From Streptomyces sp. ITFR-21 (lineage in GTDB: Bacteria > Actinomycetota > Actinomycetes > Streptomycetales > Streptomycetaceae): a stretch of DNA of 64,000 bases. The position numbers were made by a program, and so were the translations under genes. Positions within the stretch are counted from its first letter, which is position 1; each line of letters opens with the position of its first letter. Below are positions 9,864 through 17,668 of the stretch, one piece after another. The notes beneath the pieces were generated by a model. It saw only the letters and a program-made list of their open reading frames with translations, was not told the DNA's origin and ran no database searches. Where the stretch lies: positions 2,686,001 through 2,750,000 of the forward strand of contig NZ_CP134605.1 of NCBI RefSeq assembly GCF_031844685.1, written 5' to 3'.

Positions 9864-10929
9864 GTGTTCTGTCCACGGAGGTTGGTGACGGATCCCACGG
9901 CTTGGCAATCTTGAATGAGTGAGGGCCTTCCGGGTTCGGTGTGGATTGCGACATCGACATGGAACGATCAGAAGGCCCTCATGCCCACCGTAATGCACCC
10001 CTGACCGAGACCGGTCGTCTGCGTCTGGCCCGCTGCGTCGTGGACGACGGCTGGTCGCTGCGGCGTGCTGCCGAGCGCTTCCAGGTCTCGCCCACCACGG
10101 CCCAGCGGTGGGCAGCCCGCTACCGGGAGATGGGCGAAGCCGGGATGTCCGACCGGTCCTCACGCCCGCACCACAGCCCGCGCCGGACACCGACCCGGAC
10201 CGAGCGGCGGATCATCACAGTCCGCGTCCTGCGCCGGTGGGGGCCGGCCCGCATCGCCTACCTGCTGCGACTGAACCCGGCCACCGTGCACCGCGTCCTG
10301 ACCCGCTTCGGTCTCGCCCCTCTGGCCCACCTGGACCGCGCCACCGACCGGGTGATCCGCCGCTACGAACACGCCACCCCCGGCGACCTGGTGCACATCG
10401 ACATCAAGAAACCCGGCAGCATCCCCGACGGAGGCGGCCACAGGCTCCTGGGCCGGCAGGCGGGCCGCAAGAACCGGGCCAAGGCCGGCATGAGCTTCCT
10501 GCACAACGCCGTCGCCGACCACTCCCGCCTCGCCTACAGCGAGATCCTCACCGACGAGAAGAAGGAGACCGCCGTCGGGTTCTGGCAACGGGCCCACGCC
10601 TACTTCACCGCAGCCGGGATCACCGTCCAGCGGGTACTGACCGACAACGGCGCCTGCTACACGTCACACCTGTGGCGCAACACCCTTGCAGCGCAGGGCA
10701 TCGCACACAAGCGCACCCGCCCCTACCGGCCCCAGACCAACGGGAAGGTCGAGCGGTTCAACCGCACCCTGCTGGACGAATGGGCCTACGCAAAGCTCTA
10801 CCGCAGCGAAGCCGAACGACGCGAGGCATACCCGCAGTGGCTCCACACCTACAAACACCACCGCGGACACACCGCGCTCAAAGGCCAACCACCCGCCAGC
10901 CGCGTCCCCAACCTCACGGGGCAGTACAC
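9864..10929 (+). mobile_element. IS481-family insertion sequence
   Basis: 1066 bp with imperfect terminal inverted repeats: left GTGTTCTGTCCACGGAGG, right (reverse complement) GTGTACTGCCCCGTGAGG. CTAG is duplicated on both sides (9860-9863, 10930-10933). It inserted at the junction between the left arm and the IS630 end, so it is younger than those. The transposase stop codon falls in the target duplication. Confidence 0.85.
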
Positions 10930-10933
10930 CTAG
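9959..10933 (+). CDS. IS481-family transposase
   Basis: About 324 residues from the ATG at 9959. N-terminal HTH (RLARCVVDDGWSLRRAAERF), second HTH (RRWGPARIAYLLRLNPATV), then an rve-type DDE core: Asp in LVHIDIKK, Asp in VLTDNGACY, Glu in NGKVERFNRTL. Full length and apparently intact. Relatives usually begin MPHRNAPLT; here an ATG precedes CCCACCGTAATGC out of frame, as if one C were lost. Translation would have to begin at the upstream ATG (9959) or GTG (9941). Confidence 0.92.
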   Translation: MERSEGPHAHRNAPLTETGRLRLARCVVDDGWSLRRAAERFQVSPTTAQRWAARYREMGEAGMSDRSSRPHHSPRRTPTRTERRIITVRVLRRWGPARIAYLLRLNPATVHRVLTRFGLAPLAHLDRATDRVIRRYEHATPGDLVHIDIKKPGSIPDGGGHRLLGRQAGRKNRAKAGMSFLHNAVADHSRLAYSEILTDEKKETAVGFWQRAHAYFTAAGITVQRVLTDNGACYTSHLWRNTLAAQGIAHKRTRPYRPQTNGKVERFNRTLLDEWAYAKLYRSEAERREAYPQWLHTYKHHRGHTALKGQPPASRVPNLTGQYT

Positions 10934-11093
10934 TGCTGCTCCGCGTTAGTTCGTTGAGGGGTGGAAGACGGACCTCCGCGCGTCCGCTACGTCGGCCGCG
11001 CGGATGGTGCTGACGCAGGCAACGTCCGCGCTGCCTGGATCTGCGGGCTGTGTGTCCAGGCCATATACACGATAAAGTCCGCTCGATAGTTCG

Positions 11094-11121
11094 AAGCCTT
11101 CCGGTCTGCCGGAAGGCTTTT
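11094..11121 (+). terminator. Intrinsic terminator-like hairpin just upstream of the acetyltransferase
   Basis: Perfect 11-bp stem (AAGCCTTCCGG / CCGGAAGGCTT) with a TCTG loop and a T run, ending 21 bases before the acetyltransferase start. It may insulate the gene from read-through of the IS481 side, or act as an attenuator of the gene itself. Confidence 0.75.
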
Positions 11122-11142
11122 CGCGTTCTCGAGGAGGATCAG

Positions 11143-11637
11143 ATGGCAGACCTTGCCGTCCGTATAGCGGGCGCCGACCACCGCGACGTCCTGGAACGAC
11201 TCTGGCCGCTTTTCCTGCACGACCTGTCGGAGTTCAGGGGTGTCCTGCCGAACCCGGACGGAACATACCGGCGCGAGTGGCTGGAGTCGGCGATCGGCGA
11301 TCCCGCCTGGTTGGCCTATCTCGTATGGTCTGGTGACCGGCCGGTCGGCTTCGCGTTCGTACGCGCGCTGAACAGCGATGCGCGCGTGCTGAACAGCTTC
11401 TTCATGGTGCGTGGGGCACGCCGGTCAGGCCTTGGGTTGCGAGCGGTGCGGTCTGTCCTGGCCGCGCACCCCGGCCGATGGGAGATCGCTTTTCAGGAGG
11501 AGAACGCGGGCGCGGCGCGCTTCTGGCGTCGCGTTGCTTCCGAAATCGCCGGCGAGGCATGGACCGAGGAGCTGCGACTGGTGCCCGGGAAGCCCGACCT
11601 GCCGGCGAACACATGGGTTGCGTTCGATGCGCGGTAG
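11143..11637 (+). CDS. GNAT-family N-acetyltransferase
   Basis: 164 residues with a GAGGAGGATCAG ribosome-binding site. GNAT features: VRIAGADHRDVLERLWPLF opening, PVGFAFVRAL (beta-4), VRGARRSGLGLRAVRSVL (acetyl-CoA motif A, in place of R/Q-x-x-G-x-G/A), and FQEENAGAARFWRRVA (motif B). It acetylates a small amine by family analogy; substrate unknown. Its TAG stop coincides with the TA target and first base of the internal IS630 end, so the original C-terminus may have been altered. It lies between two similarly oriented IS630 ends and is likely cargo. Confidence 0.88.
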   Translation: MADLAVRIAGADHRDVLERLWPLFLHDLSEFRGVLPNPDGTYRREWLESAIGDPAWLAYLVWSGDRPVGFAFVRALNSDARVLNSFFMVRGARRSGLGLRAVRSVLAAHPGRWEIAFQEENAGAARFWRRVASEIAGEAWTEELRLVPGKPDLPANTWVAFDAR

Positions 11638-11671
11638 TCCTTCTCCGCGTTGGTTCGTAAAGGCGTGTCGG

Positions 11672-12010
11672 TCAGGTTGGCTGGTCGCCGAGGTAGAGGT
11701 AGCAGGCGCAGTCCATGCAGTCTTCGGGGCTGCCGATGGGCAGGCCGGTGGGCAGGAGGTTGTCCTGGTAGGTGCCTCGGCTGGCCAGGTACAGGGCGAA
11801 GCCCCAGGTGTGCAGGACGCCGGTGAAGCGTAGGCGGCACAGGGAGATCTGCTCGCCGTCCTCGAGTTCGCCGGTGACGTAGGCGAATCCGGTGCGGAAG
11901 CGGACTTCGACGCGGGCCAGTTGCGGCCAGCGGTCCTTGGCATGGTCGCTGAGGCGCACGCGCAGGTGGTGTTGCATCGAGTCGGGTGGGTTCTTCGGCA
12001 CGGGCCCCAT
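11672..12010 (-). CDS. Conserved hypothetical protein inside the IS630 element
   Basis: 112 residues: MQHHLRVRLSDHAKDRWPQL, then VEVRFRTGFAYVTGELEDGE, a beta-rich middle, and a cysteine pair CMDCACYLYL at the end. The codon bias is convincing. It is divergent from the IS630 transposase (start 12050), sharing a 39-bp gap. I do not recognise a named family; the compact beta-rich shape and position suggest an accessory or passenger gene of this IS. Start may instead be the internal ATG at residue 12. Confidence 0.7.
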   Translation of the reverse strand: MGPVPKNPPDSMQHHLRVRLSDHAKDRWPQLARVEVRFRTGFAYVTGELEDGEQISLCRLRFTGVLHTWGFALYLASRGTYQDNLLPTGLPIGSPEDCMDCACYLYLGDQPT

Positions 12011-12049
12011 CCTGCCCGGTGCGGCGCCTGCCCGCCATGATCATCGATC

Positions 12050-13141
12050 ATGGACACATGCACGCTGGTGGGTGGGGCAGTTGCGGCGGTTGCCGCGACC
12101 TTGGACGAGACCGCGCGCCAGGTGCTGGAGCGGCTGACGGTCTCCGCGAAGGCCCAGGTCCGTCAGGTCCTGCGGGCCCGGATCGTGCTCGCGGCAGCAG
12201 ACGGGCTGGCCAACGCGGAGATCGCCTGTGAGCTGGGCATCGCGGTGAACACCGTCCGCAAGTGGCGCGGACGCTTCGCCCACCAGGGCACCGACGGCTT
12301 GAAGGACGCCAGGCGCTCGGGCCGGCCCAGGATCTACGACGACCGGGTGCGCGTGGCGATCGTGGCCGCCGCGACCAGCGCCCCGCCGCACCCGGCGGCC
12401 ACCTGGACCCATCGGGCGATCGCCGGGCGGGTCGCGGACACCGTCTCCGCAGCCGTCTCGCCTTCCCACGTCGGGCGGATACTGGCGGACCTGGACCTCA
12501 AGCCGCACAAGGTCCGCGGCTGGCTCACCCGCCGCGACACCCCCGACTTCTGGCAACGCGCCGAACACATCTGCGACCTCTACCGCAACCCGCCCCAGGG
12601 CGCGGTGCTGCTGTCAGTCGATGAGAAGACCGCGGTCGCCGCCCGCTCCCGCAAGCACCCCGGCCGCCCCGCCACCCCGGGCCGCGCAGCCCGCCAGGAG
12701 TTCGAGTACGTCCGCCACGGCACCGCCTCCCTGGTCGCCGCACTCGACGTGCGCACCGGTGAGGTCCTCACCGAAGTCATCACACGCAACAACGCGGCGA
12801 CCTTCACCGGCTTCCTCAACCGGATCGACACGCTCATCCCCCCGGGCACGGACATCCACGTGGTCCTGGACAACGGTTCCTCGCACACCGCCAGGCATAC
12901 CCAGGCGTGGGTCAAGGCACATCCGCGCTGGACAACGCATTTCACCCCGCCCCACGCCTCGTGGCTCAACCAGGTCGAACTGGTCTTCTCTGCCCTGACC
13001 CGCAGCGTGCTGCGACACGGCGACTTCGCCAGCCGCGACGACCTCATCGACAAGATGGACAGTTACATCATCAATCGCAACGAAACCGCGCAGCCCTTCC
13101 GCTGGACCTACGACGGCACTCCGCTCAAGGAAGCAGCCTGA
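12050..13141 (+). CDS. IS630-family transposase
   Basis: 363 residues. N-terminal HTH (LANAEIACELGIAVNTVRKWRGRF), a second winged HTH region (AAVSPSHVGRILADLDLKPHKVRGW), then the DDE core: Asp in LLSVDEKTA, Asp in HVVLDNGSSH and Glu in SWLNQVELVFSALT. Intact and full length for the family, so the element could still be mobile. Confidence 0.95.
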   Translation: MDTCTLVGGAVAAVAATLDETARQVLERLTVSAKAQVRQVLRARIVLAAADGLANAEIACELGIAVNTVRKWRGRFAHQGTDGLKDARRSGRPRIYDDRVRVAIVAAATSAPPHPAATWTHRAIAGRVADTVSAAVSPSHVGRILADLDLKPHKVRGWLTRRDTPDFWQRAEHICDLYRNPPQGAVLLSVDEKTAVAARSRKHPGRPATPGRAARQEFEYVRHGTASLVAALDVRTGEVLTEVITRNNAATFTGFLNRIDTLIPPGTDIHVVLDNGSSHTARHTQAWVKAHPRWTTHFTPPHASWLNQVELVFSALTRSVLRHGDFASRDDLIDKMDSYIINRNETAQPFRWTYDGTPLKEAA

Positions 13142-13212
13142 CCAGCCACGAGACTGGGACAACGTGATCACGCAGACGCGGCAGCCCTGCACGAATTAAC
13201 GCGGCGCAGCAC

Positions 13213-13354
13213 TAGGCCGACCGCCACGTCAGCAACTGTTCGGACGAACCGGAGCCGTTTCGGCCCTCTCTTGGCCTCTTGGCGCGGGCCAGCCCACACC
13301 GCAATCGACTGGCGAGAGAGTTCAGCAATCAAGATCCCCGACAGCGTCAGGCAC
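13213..13354. repeat. Right inverted arm (about 140 bp)
   Basis: Inverted copy of 9730-9862, running from TAGGCCGACCGCC to CAGCGTCAGGCAC, where it abuts the TTC duplication and the tautomerase remainder. It therefore forms the right terminus of the 4.85-kb insertion. Both arms can be read as GPAHTAIDWRESS-AIKIPDSVR on one strand, probably fortuitous or a relic of a transposase tail. Confidence 0.8.
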
Positions 13355-13357
13355 TTC

Positions 13358-13741
13358 GCGGACAAGCGCGGACTCGCCCGGGAACTGGCCCGCACGGTCA
13401 TGCGGTGGGAACGGGTGCCGGACATCGCGTTCTTCGCCGACAACACGGCGGCCTTCGTCCACGACCTCGGCCCGGACGACCTCTCGACCTTGGCCGGGGA
13501 CAGCCACTGCGTACGGGTGAACGTGCTGACCAACGCCGACGCCCTGGACCGCGAGCAGCGGCTCGGCGTCGTCGGCGACATCACCGCCGCCGTCGCCCGC
13601 GCCGCCGGCGACCCGGCCCTCCAGGCCCGCACCTGGGTCGCCCTCACCCAGGCCGTTCCCGGCGGCTGGGGAATCGGCGGCCACGCCTACACCAACGAGG
13701 AGATCGTCCGGACGGTCAGACAACTCCTCGGCAAGGAATAG
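13358..13741 (+). pseudogene. Tautomerase gene, 3' fragment (split by insertion)
   Basis: 127 codons, ADKRGLARELARTVMRWERVPD, then NTAAFVHDL, CVRVNVLTNADALDREQRLGVV and the C-terminal WVALTQAVPGGWGIGGHAYTNEE, features of tautomerase/MIF-like proteins common in actinobacteria. The catalytic Met-Pro start is 4.9 kb upstream at 8463. The frame is open leftward through the arm from a TTG at 13271, so a chimeric protein lacking Pro1 could be made, but it should be inactive. Confidence 0.8.
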
Positions 13742-14039
13742 GCCCGCGCCCGGCGTTCGGCCCGCGGCCGGCCCGGACTCCCACCGGCGTTGTCGGGACG
13801 ATTCCGGTGGGCCGGTGGCGCGGGGCGCGGCCGGCGCGGGGCGCGGCTCGTCGCGGGTACGCGGCCGGGCTCGGTCGCCGGGCCCGGGGCGGGGCGGCGG
13901 TCACCGGGCGCGTACTCCTGTCCTCGGCAGCGAAAGCCGTCCCGCCGTCGGGGCGGCGGTTCCGGCACGCGGCGCGGATCTCCGGGCGGCGGTCGCGGGC
14001 CGCCGGAGAACGGGCCGGCGACCGCTCGGCGCCCCGGCG
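13742..14039. other. Convergent intergenic gap with a possible hairpin
   Basis: Between the tautomerase remainder (plus) and the sigma gene (minus). CCCACCGG (13780-13787) and CCGGTGGG (13804-13811) could pair across a 16-base loop and serve as a weak terminator. No gene seen. Confidence 0.4.
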
Positions 14040-15473
14040 TCATTCCAGGGCCGCCGCCTTGCGCAGCAGGACCGACCGTTCGCGGGTGTTGCGGCACAGC
14101 CGGGCGGCGAGTTCGAGTTCCGCGCGGGCCTCGGCGGTACGGCCGAGACGCAGCAGCAGCTCGCCGCGTACGGTCGGCAGCAGGTGGGAGCCCGGGAGGC
14201 GGTCGGCGGCGGCCAGCTCGTCGACCATGGCCAGCGCCTGCCGCGGTCCGTGGGCCATCGCGACGGCGACGGCCCGGTTGAGCTCGACGACCGGGGAGGG
14301 GGCCACCCGGCCCAGCGCCTCGTAGAGCAGCACGATCCGCTCCCAGTCGGTCTCCGCCACCGATGGCGCCGACGCGTGGCAGGCGGCGATCGCGGCCTGC
14401 AACCCGTACGGCCCGAGGCCCTGTCCCAAAGTCGCGGCCCGGCCCACCGCGGCCAGACCGCGGCGGATCGCGGACCGGTCCCACCGCCCGCGGTCCTGGT
14501 CCGCCAGCAGCACCGGCTCGCCGTCGGGCCCGGTGCGCGCGGGAAAGCGCGCGGCGGTGAGCTCGAACAGGGCCAGCAGCCCGTACGCCTCCGGTTCGCC
14601 GGGCAGCAGCGCGGTGAGCGTCCGGGCCAGCCGCAGCGCCTCGTACGCCAGGTCGGTACGCAGCAGCCGGTCGCCGGCCGTCGCCGTGGAACCCTCGGTG
14701 AAGATCACGTACAGCACACTCAGCACACCGCCGAGCCGCTCCCGCCGCTCCCCGGCGGGCGGCAGCTCGAACGGCACGCCCGCCGCGGCGATCGTCTTCT
14801 TGGCCCGGGTGATCCGGGCCTGGACGGTCGGCACCGGCACCAGGAACGCGCGGGCGATCTCCTCGCTGGTCAGGCCGCCGACCGCGCGCAGCGTCAGGGC
14901 CACCCGGGCCTCGGGTGAGAGCACCGGATGGCAGGCCACGAACATCAGCGCGAGGACGTCGTCGTCGACCCGGTCGGGATCCCAGGGCAGGTCGTCCGAC
15001 CGGGCCGGCGGGACCGCCGCGCCCGACGTGGCCTCGCCCTCGGCGAGCGGGTGGGCGAGTTGCGCGTAGCGCTCGCCGAGGGCCGTACGGCGGCGGAAGC
15101 CGTCGACGGCGCGCCGCCGCGCGGTCGCCAGCAGCCAGCCCACCGGGTTCGCCGGGACGCCGTCGCGCGACCAGGCCAGCAGCGCCTGCGCCACGGCCTC
15201 CTGGGCGACGTCCTCGGCGAACGCGACGTCCCGGGTGTAGCGGGCGAGCGCGCCGACGATCCGCGCGGACTCGATCCGCCAGACGGCCTCGACGGCCCGC
15301 CGCGCCGGCTCGGTGACCGGCGGACCGTCAGCGGCGTCAGCGGCGTCAGCGGCGTCCGGCGGACCGTCGGCGGCGCCCGTACCCTCGCCGGTACCGGTAC
15401 CGGTACCGGTACCGGTACCGGAGCTGCCGACGCCGACGCCGTCATCGTCGCCGGCGTCCGTCGCCTCCGGCAT
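14040..15473 (-). CDS. ECF RNA polymerase sigma factor (ECF42/SigJ-like, with C-terminal extension)
   Basis: 477 residues. After an acidic, Gly-Thr-repeat N-terminus (about 60 residues) come region 2 (RRAVEAVWRIESARIVGAL, FAEDVAQEAVAQALLAW, PVGWLLATARRRAVDGFRR) and region 4 (LTLRAVGGLTSEEIARAFLVPVPTVQARITRAKK). A long C-terminal TPR-like domain follows (YALEAL-type helices, LYEALGRVAPSPVVELNRAVAVAM). Sigma factors of this type pair with YCII/DGPF proteins instead of anti-sigma factors. Its ATG overlaps the stop of the YCII gene by one base (TGATG), implying translational coupling. Confidence 0.92.
   Translation of the reverse strand: MPEATDAGDDDGVGVGSSGTGTGTGTGTGEGTGAADGPPDAADAADAADGPPVTEPARRAVEAVWRIESARIVGALARYTRDVAFAEDVAQEAVAQALLAWSRDGVPANPVGWLLATARRRAVDGFRRRTALGERYAQLAHPLAEGEATSGAAVPPARSDDLPWDPDRVDDDVLALMFVACHPVLSPEARVALTLRAVGGLTSEEIARAFLVPVPTVQARITRAKKTIAAAGVPFELPPAGERRERLGGVLSVLYVIFTEGSTATAGDRLLRTDLAYEALRLARTLTALLPGEPEAYGLLALFELTAARFPARTGPDGEPVLLADQDRGRWDRSAIRRGLAAVGRAATLGQGLGPYGLQAAIAACHASAPSVAETDWERIVLLYEALGRVAPSPVVELNRAVAVAMAHGPRQALAMVDELAAADRLPGSHLLPTVRGELLLRLGRTAEARAELELAARLCRNTRERSVLLRKAAALE
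15330..15420. repeat. In-frame microsatellites in the sigma factor N-terminus
   Basis: A CGTCAGCGG-type 9-bp repeat (about 15330-15356) and an ACCGGT hexamer repeated five times (about 15390-15420). They encode Asp-Ala-Ala and Gly-Thr repeats ahead of region 2. Length variation would keep the frame for multiples of three only. Confidence 0.75.
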
Positions 15474-15892
15474 CAGAGCTGGCCGGTGCGCTCGCGCCAG
15501 GCCCGCTCCCTGATGATCCACTCGTTGTCCTGCGGGAACTCGTCGATGCCCGGCACCCGGCGGACCTCGCACTTGCTGCCGCCGACCGCGGGCAGCCGCT
15601 TGGCCCACTCGACCGCCTCCTCCTTGGAGGCCACGTCGATCAGGTAGAAGCCGCCGAACAGCTCCTTGGTCTCGCCGTAGGGGCCGTCGGTGACCACCGG
15701 CGTCCCGCTGCCGAAGTCGACCACCACGCCCTGTGCCGGGTCGTCCAGCCCCTCGGCCGCGACGAGCACGCCCGCCTTGATCAGCTCCTCGTTGAAACGG
15801 CCCACCGTCTCCAGCATCTGATCGAAGGGCGTCTCCATCATCGCCGCCATGGACTCGTCCGTGCCTCGCATGATCAGCATGTACTTCGCCAT
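15473..15892 (-). CDS. YCII/DGPF-domain protein, partner of the ECF sigma factor
   Basis: 139 residues from MAKYMLIMRGTDESM, with the DGPY motif (VTDGPYGETKELFGGFYLIDV) and EAVEWAKRLPA. The start at 15892 has a GGAG ribosome-binding site; an in-frame upstream start is less likely. Such proteins have a ferredoxin-like fold and are encoded with ECF42 sigma factors; their role in controlling the sigma factor is unclear. First gene of a two-gene operon. Confidence 0.93.
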   Translation of the reverse strand: MAKYMLIMRGTDESMAAMMETPFDQMLETVGRFNEELIKAGVLVAAEGLDDPAQGVVVDFGSGTPVVTDGPYGETKELFGGFYLIDVASKEEAVEWAKRLPAVGGSKCEVRRVPGIDEFPQDNEWIIRERAWRERTGQL

Positions 15893-16318
15893 CGTCGGGC
15901 TCCTTGCCACCGGGGTCGTCGTTCGACCCTCTCACTCCGAGGTCGATCGGCGCGGCCACGGATCGACACGGCTCGCCCACGATCTTTGCCGGACATGATG
16001 CCGAGCGCGGCCGGGAGAACCGCGGGGGCGCGGCGCCAGGGCTCGAAACCGGCGCGAAGGAGCAGTTCACCGGCGTGCGCGCCCACAGATCGAACCGGGG
16101 AGGAACAGGCCAATCCGCTTCCGCCGGGTCGCTGCGCGCCGACGGAGCCCGTGACGGGAGGACGACGGCGCCGGGCACGGCGTTCAGGACCGCCGGGCGC
16201 CGGCCTCAGCGCCGCCCGGGGCGGATCGCGGTGTCGGTTTTCGGACGGAGTGGGGGATTCCTCTTCCTCTCCCGTTCCTCCGGGCGAACCATGTCACACG
16301 AGATGGATGTCGTACCTG
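15893..16318. other. Intergenic region upstream of the YCII-sigma operon
   Basis: 426 bp without a convincing gene, holding the presumed promoter of the YCII-sigma operon. Also contains the 3' flank of the membrane-protein gene at 16319. No strong terminator hairpin seen. Confidence 0.5.
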
Positions 16319-17668
16319 TCACTGGAGCGCATCGCTGAGCGCACCGCTCACGTTCAGGAGCTCACGGCACTGCCGCGCCTGACGTCCGGAGGCCGGTGTG
16401 CCCGGCTTCGTGCAGTTCACGTCCATGGTGACGGTCGCGTTCCCGGGGATCTCGATGGGGGTGACCCAGTGGTAGTCCTGGTTGCGGAAGTTCTCCAGCG
16501 CGATGATGGTGACGCTCTGGTTGTCGAAGCTGATGGTCAGCACGCCCTCGTCACCCTGGAAGTTGGCGACCACGATGTCCGTGACGCCGAAGACCTTCCC
16601 CGCGGGCACCGTGTAGCTGCCCGCCCTTTCCCCCCCGCTGGGCGTCCGCACCTCGATGGTGCGCGAGGTCTGCCGCCCGTCGCCGACCGTGCCGCCGCTC
16701 CCGCCCGCACCCGTGCCGCCCGTGCCCGGCCGCGCTCCCGTGCCGGGCGCGCCCGTGCCCTGGCCGCCGGGCGGCGGGGCGCTGTCGCCGGTGCCGGCGG
16801 CGGACGGCTGCCCGCTCCGGCCGGCCGCGGTCGTGGGGCTCGCGTGGACCACCGCGTCGGCGGCCTGCCGGGCCGTGCTGCGCACCGCGGGACGCACCAG
16901 GGTGAACCAGGCCAGCACCAGCGCGATCAGGGCCGCGAGCACCGCGAGCAGCCACTTCGGGAAGACCGGGATCTGGACGAACTCGGCCTCCAGGACCGGC
17001 GGCGTGCCCGCCGCGGCCCGGTCGGTGCCCTCCGGTACCGCGGCGTCGTCGACGCGTACGGTGAACGGCCAGACCACCGGCTTGCCGAACCAGACCGGCC
17101 GGCCGGTGGTGCGGACCCGCAGCCGGGTCTCCGCCGACTCCCCCGCCGCCAGGCCCAGCCCGGCGGGCGTGAACCGGAACCGCAGTTCCTCCCCCGCCTG
17201 CCCGGGGGTGAAGGCCACCTGTGCCGGGGTGTTGCCCCCGTTGCGCACCGCCAGCCGGTAGCGGCCCCGCAGCCAGCCGCGCCGGCGGCGCGGCAGCAGT
17301 TGGGCGTCCAGCTCGTGGAACTCCGCCACGTGCACCGTGGTTTCGGGCACCGTGACGGACTCGGGGTGTTCGGCGGGCAGCACCCGTACGCCCAGGGGCA
17401 CCTCGCCGGCCCGGACGTCGGGGGAGCGCGGCGGGTTCAGCCGGATGGTCACCGTCTCGGAGGTGCCCGGGTAGAGGGAGACGCGCTCGGGCTCCACCAC
17501 GGCCCAGGGCGCGCAGTCGCCGACGACCTCCAGGGCGTACGCCTCGACGATGTCGCTGTCGTTGCGGACGGTCAGCACGGTCGAGGCGGTGCCGCCCGGC
17601 GTCACCGTCACCGCCGGGATGTCGGGGGCGGGCGCTCCGGCGCCGGAGGAGGCTGCAGATGGCGTCAC
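16319..17668 (-). CDS. CIS-cluster membrane protein with Ig-like N-terminal domains
   Basis: 449 residues from GTG at 17668. Residues about 15-280 contain two Ig/NEW3-like beta-sandwiches (VTVTPGGTASTVLTVRNDSDIVEAY and YRLAVRNGGNTPAQVAFTPGQAGEE). One membrane helix follows (WLLAVLAALIALVLAWFTLV, about 290-310), then a Gly/Pro/Thr-rich linker and a C-terminal beta-domain (TIEVRTPSGGERAGSYTVPAG ... WVTPIEIPGNATVTMDVNC) with two cysteines that could form a disulfide outside the cell. The N-terminal part has no signal peptide, so it is probably cytoplasmic. Divergent from the LuxR regulator of the CIS cluster. Candidate membrane partner for the particle. Confidence 0.75.
   Translation of the reverse strand: MTPSAASSGAGAPAPDIPAVTVTPGGTASTVLTVRNDSDIVEAYALEVVGDCAPWAVVEPERVSLYPGTSETVTIRLNPPRSPDVRAGEVPLGVRVLPAEHPESVTVPETTVHVAEFHELDAQLLPRRRRGWLRGRYRLAVRNGGNTPAQVAFTPGQAGEELRFRFTPAGLGLAAGESAETRLRVRTTGRPVWFGKPVVWPFTVRVDDAAVPEGTDRAAAGTPPVLEAEFVQIPVFPKWLLAVLAALIALVLAWFTLVRPAVRSTARQAADAVVHASPTTAAGRSGQPSAAGTGDSAPPPGGQGTGAPGTGARPGTGGTGAGGSGGTVGDGRQTSRTIEVRTPSGGERAGSYTVPAGKVFGVTDIVVANFQGDEGVLTISFDNQSVTIIALENFRNQDYHWVTPIEIPGNATVTMDVNCTKPGTPASGRQARQCRELLNVSGALSDALQ

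Larger units (their letters stand above)
10933..13212. mobile_element. IS630-family element carrying an acetyltransferase gene
   Basis: Ends match over about 28 bp: left GTGCTGCTCCGCGTTAGTTC, right (reverse complement) GTGCTGCGCCGCGTTAATTC, each next to TA, the IS630 target. Inside at 11637 lies a third, similar end in the same orientation as the left one (TCCTTCTCCGCGTTGGTTCG, also after TA). So the core IS630 is probably 11637-13212 and the larger unit uses an outer left end to include the acetyltransferase. It sits at the centre of the inverted arms. Confidence 0.72.
8502..13354. mobile_element. 4.85-kb composite insertion splitting the tautomerase gene
   Basis: Bounded by a 7-bp inverted repeat (GTGCCTG at 8502-8508, CAGGCAC at 13348-13354) and flanked by TTC direct repeats (8499-8501 and 13355-13357). 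Removing the segment plus one TTC rejoins ...AGTF and ADKRGLARELARTVMRW in frame. It carries merR- and SDR-type genes, an IS481 element, an IS630 element with an acetyltransferase, and two inverted arms of about 130 bp, the right-hand one forming the right terminus. Whether it moved as one unit or grew by successive insertions cannot be decided here; the short inverted repeat argues for caution. Confidence 0.7.

Noticed and set aside
11091..11121. TTCGAAGCC resembling a tRNA T-loop end
   Set aside because: No acceptor, D- or anticodon arms can be drawn; the sequence is better explained as a terminator hairpin.
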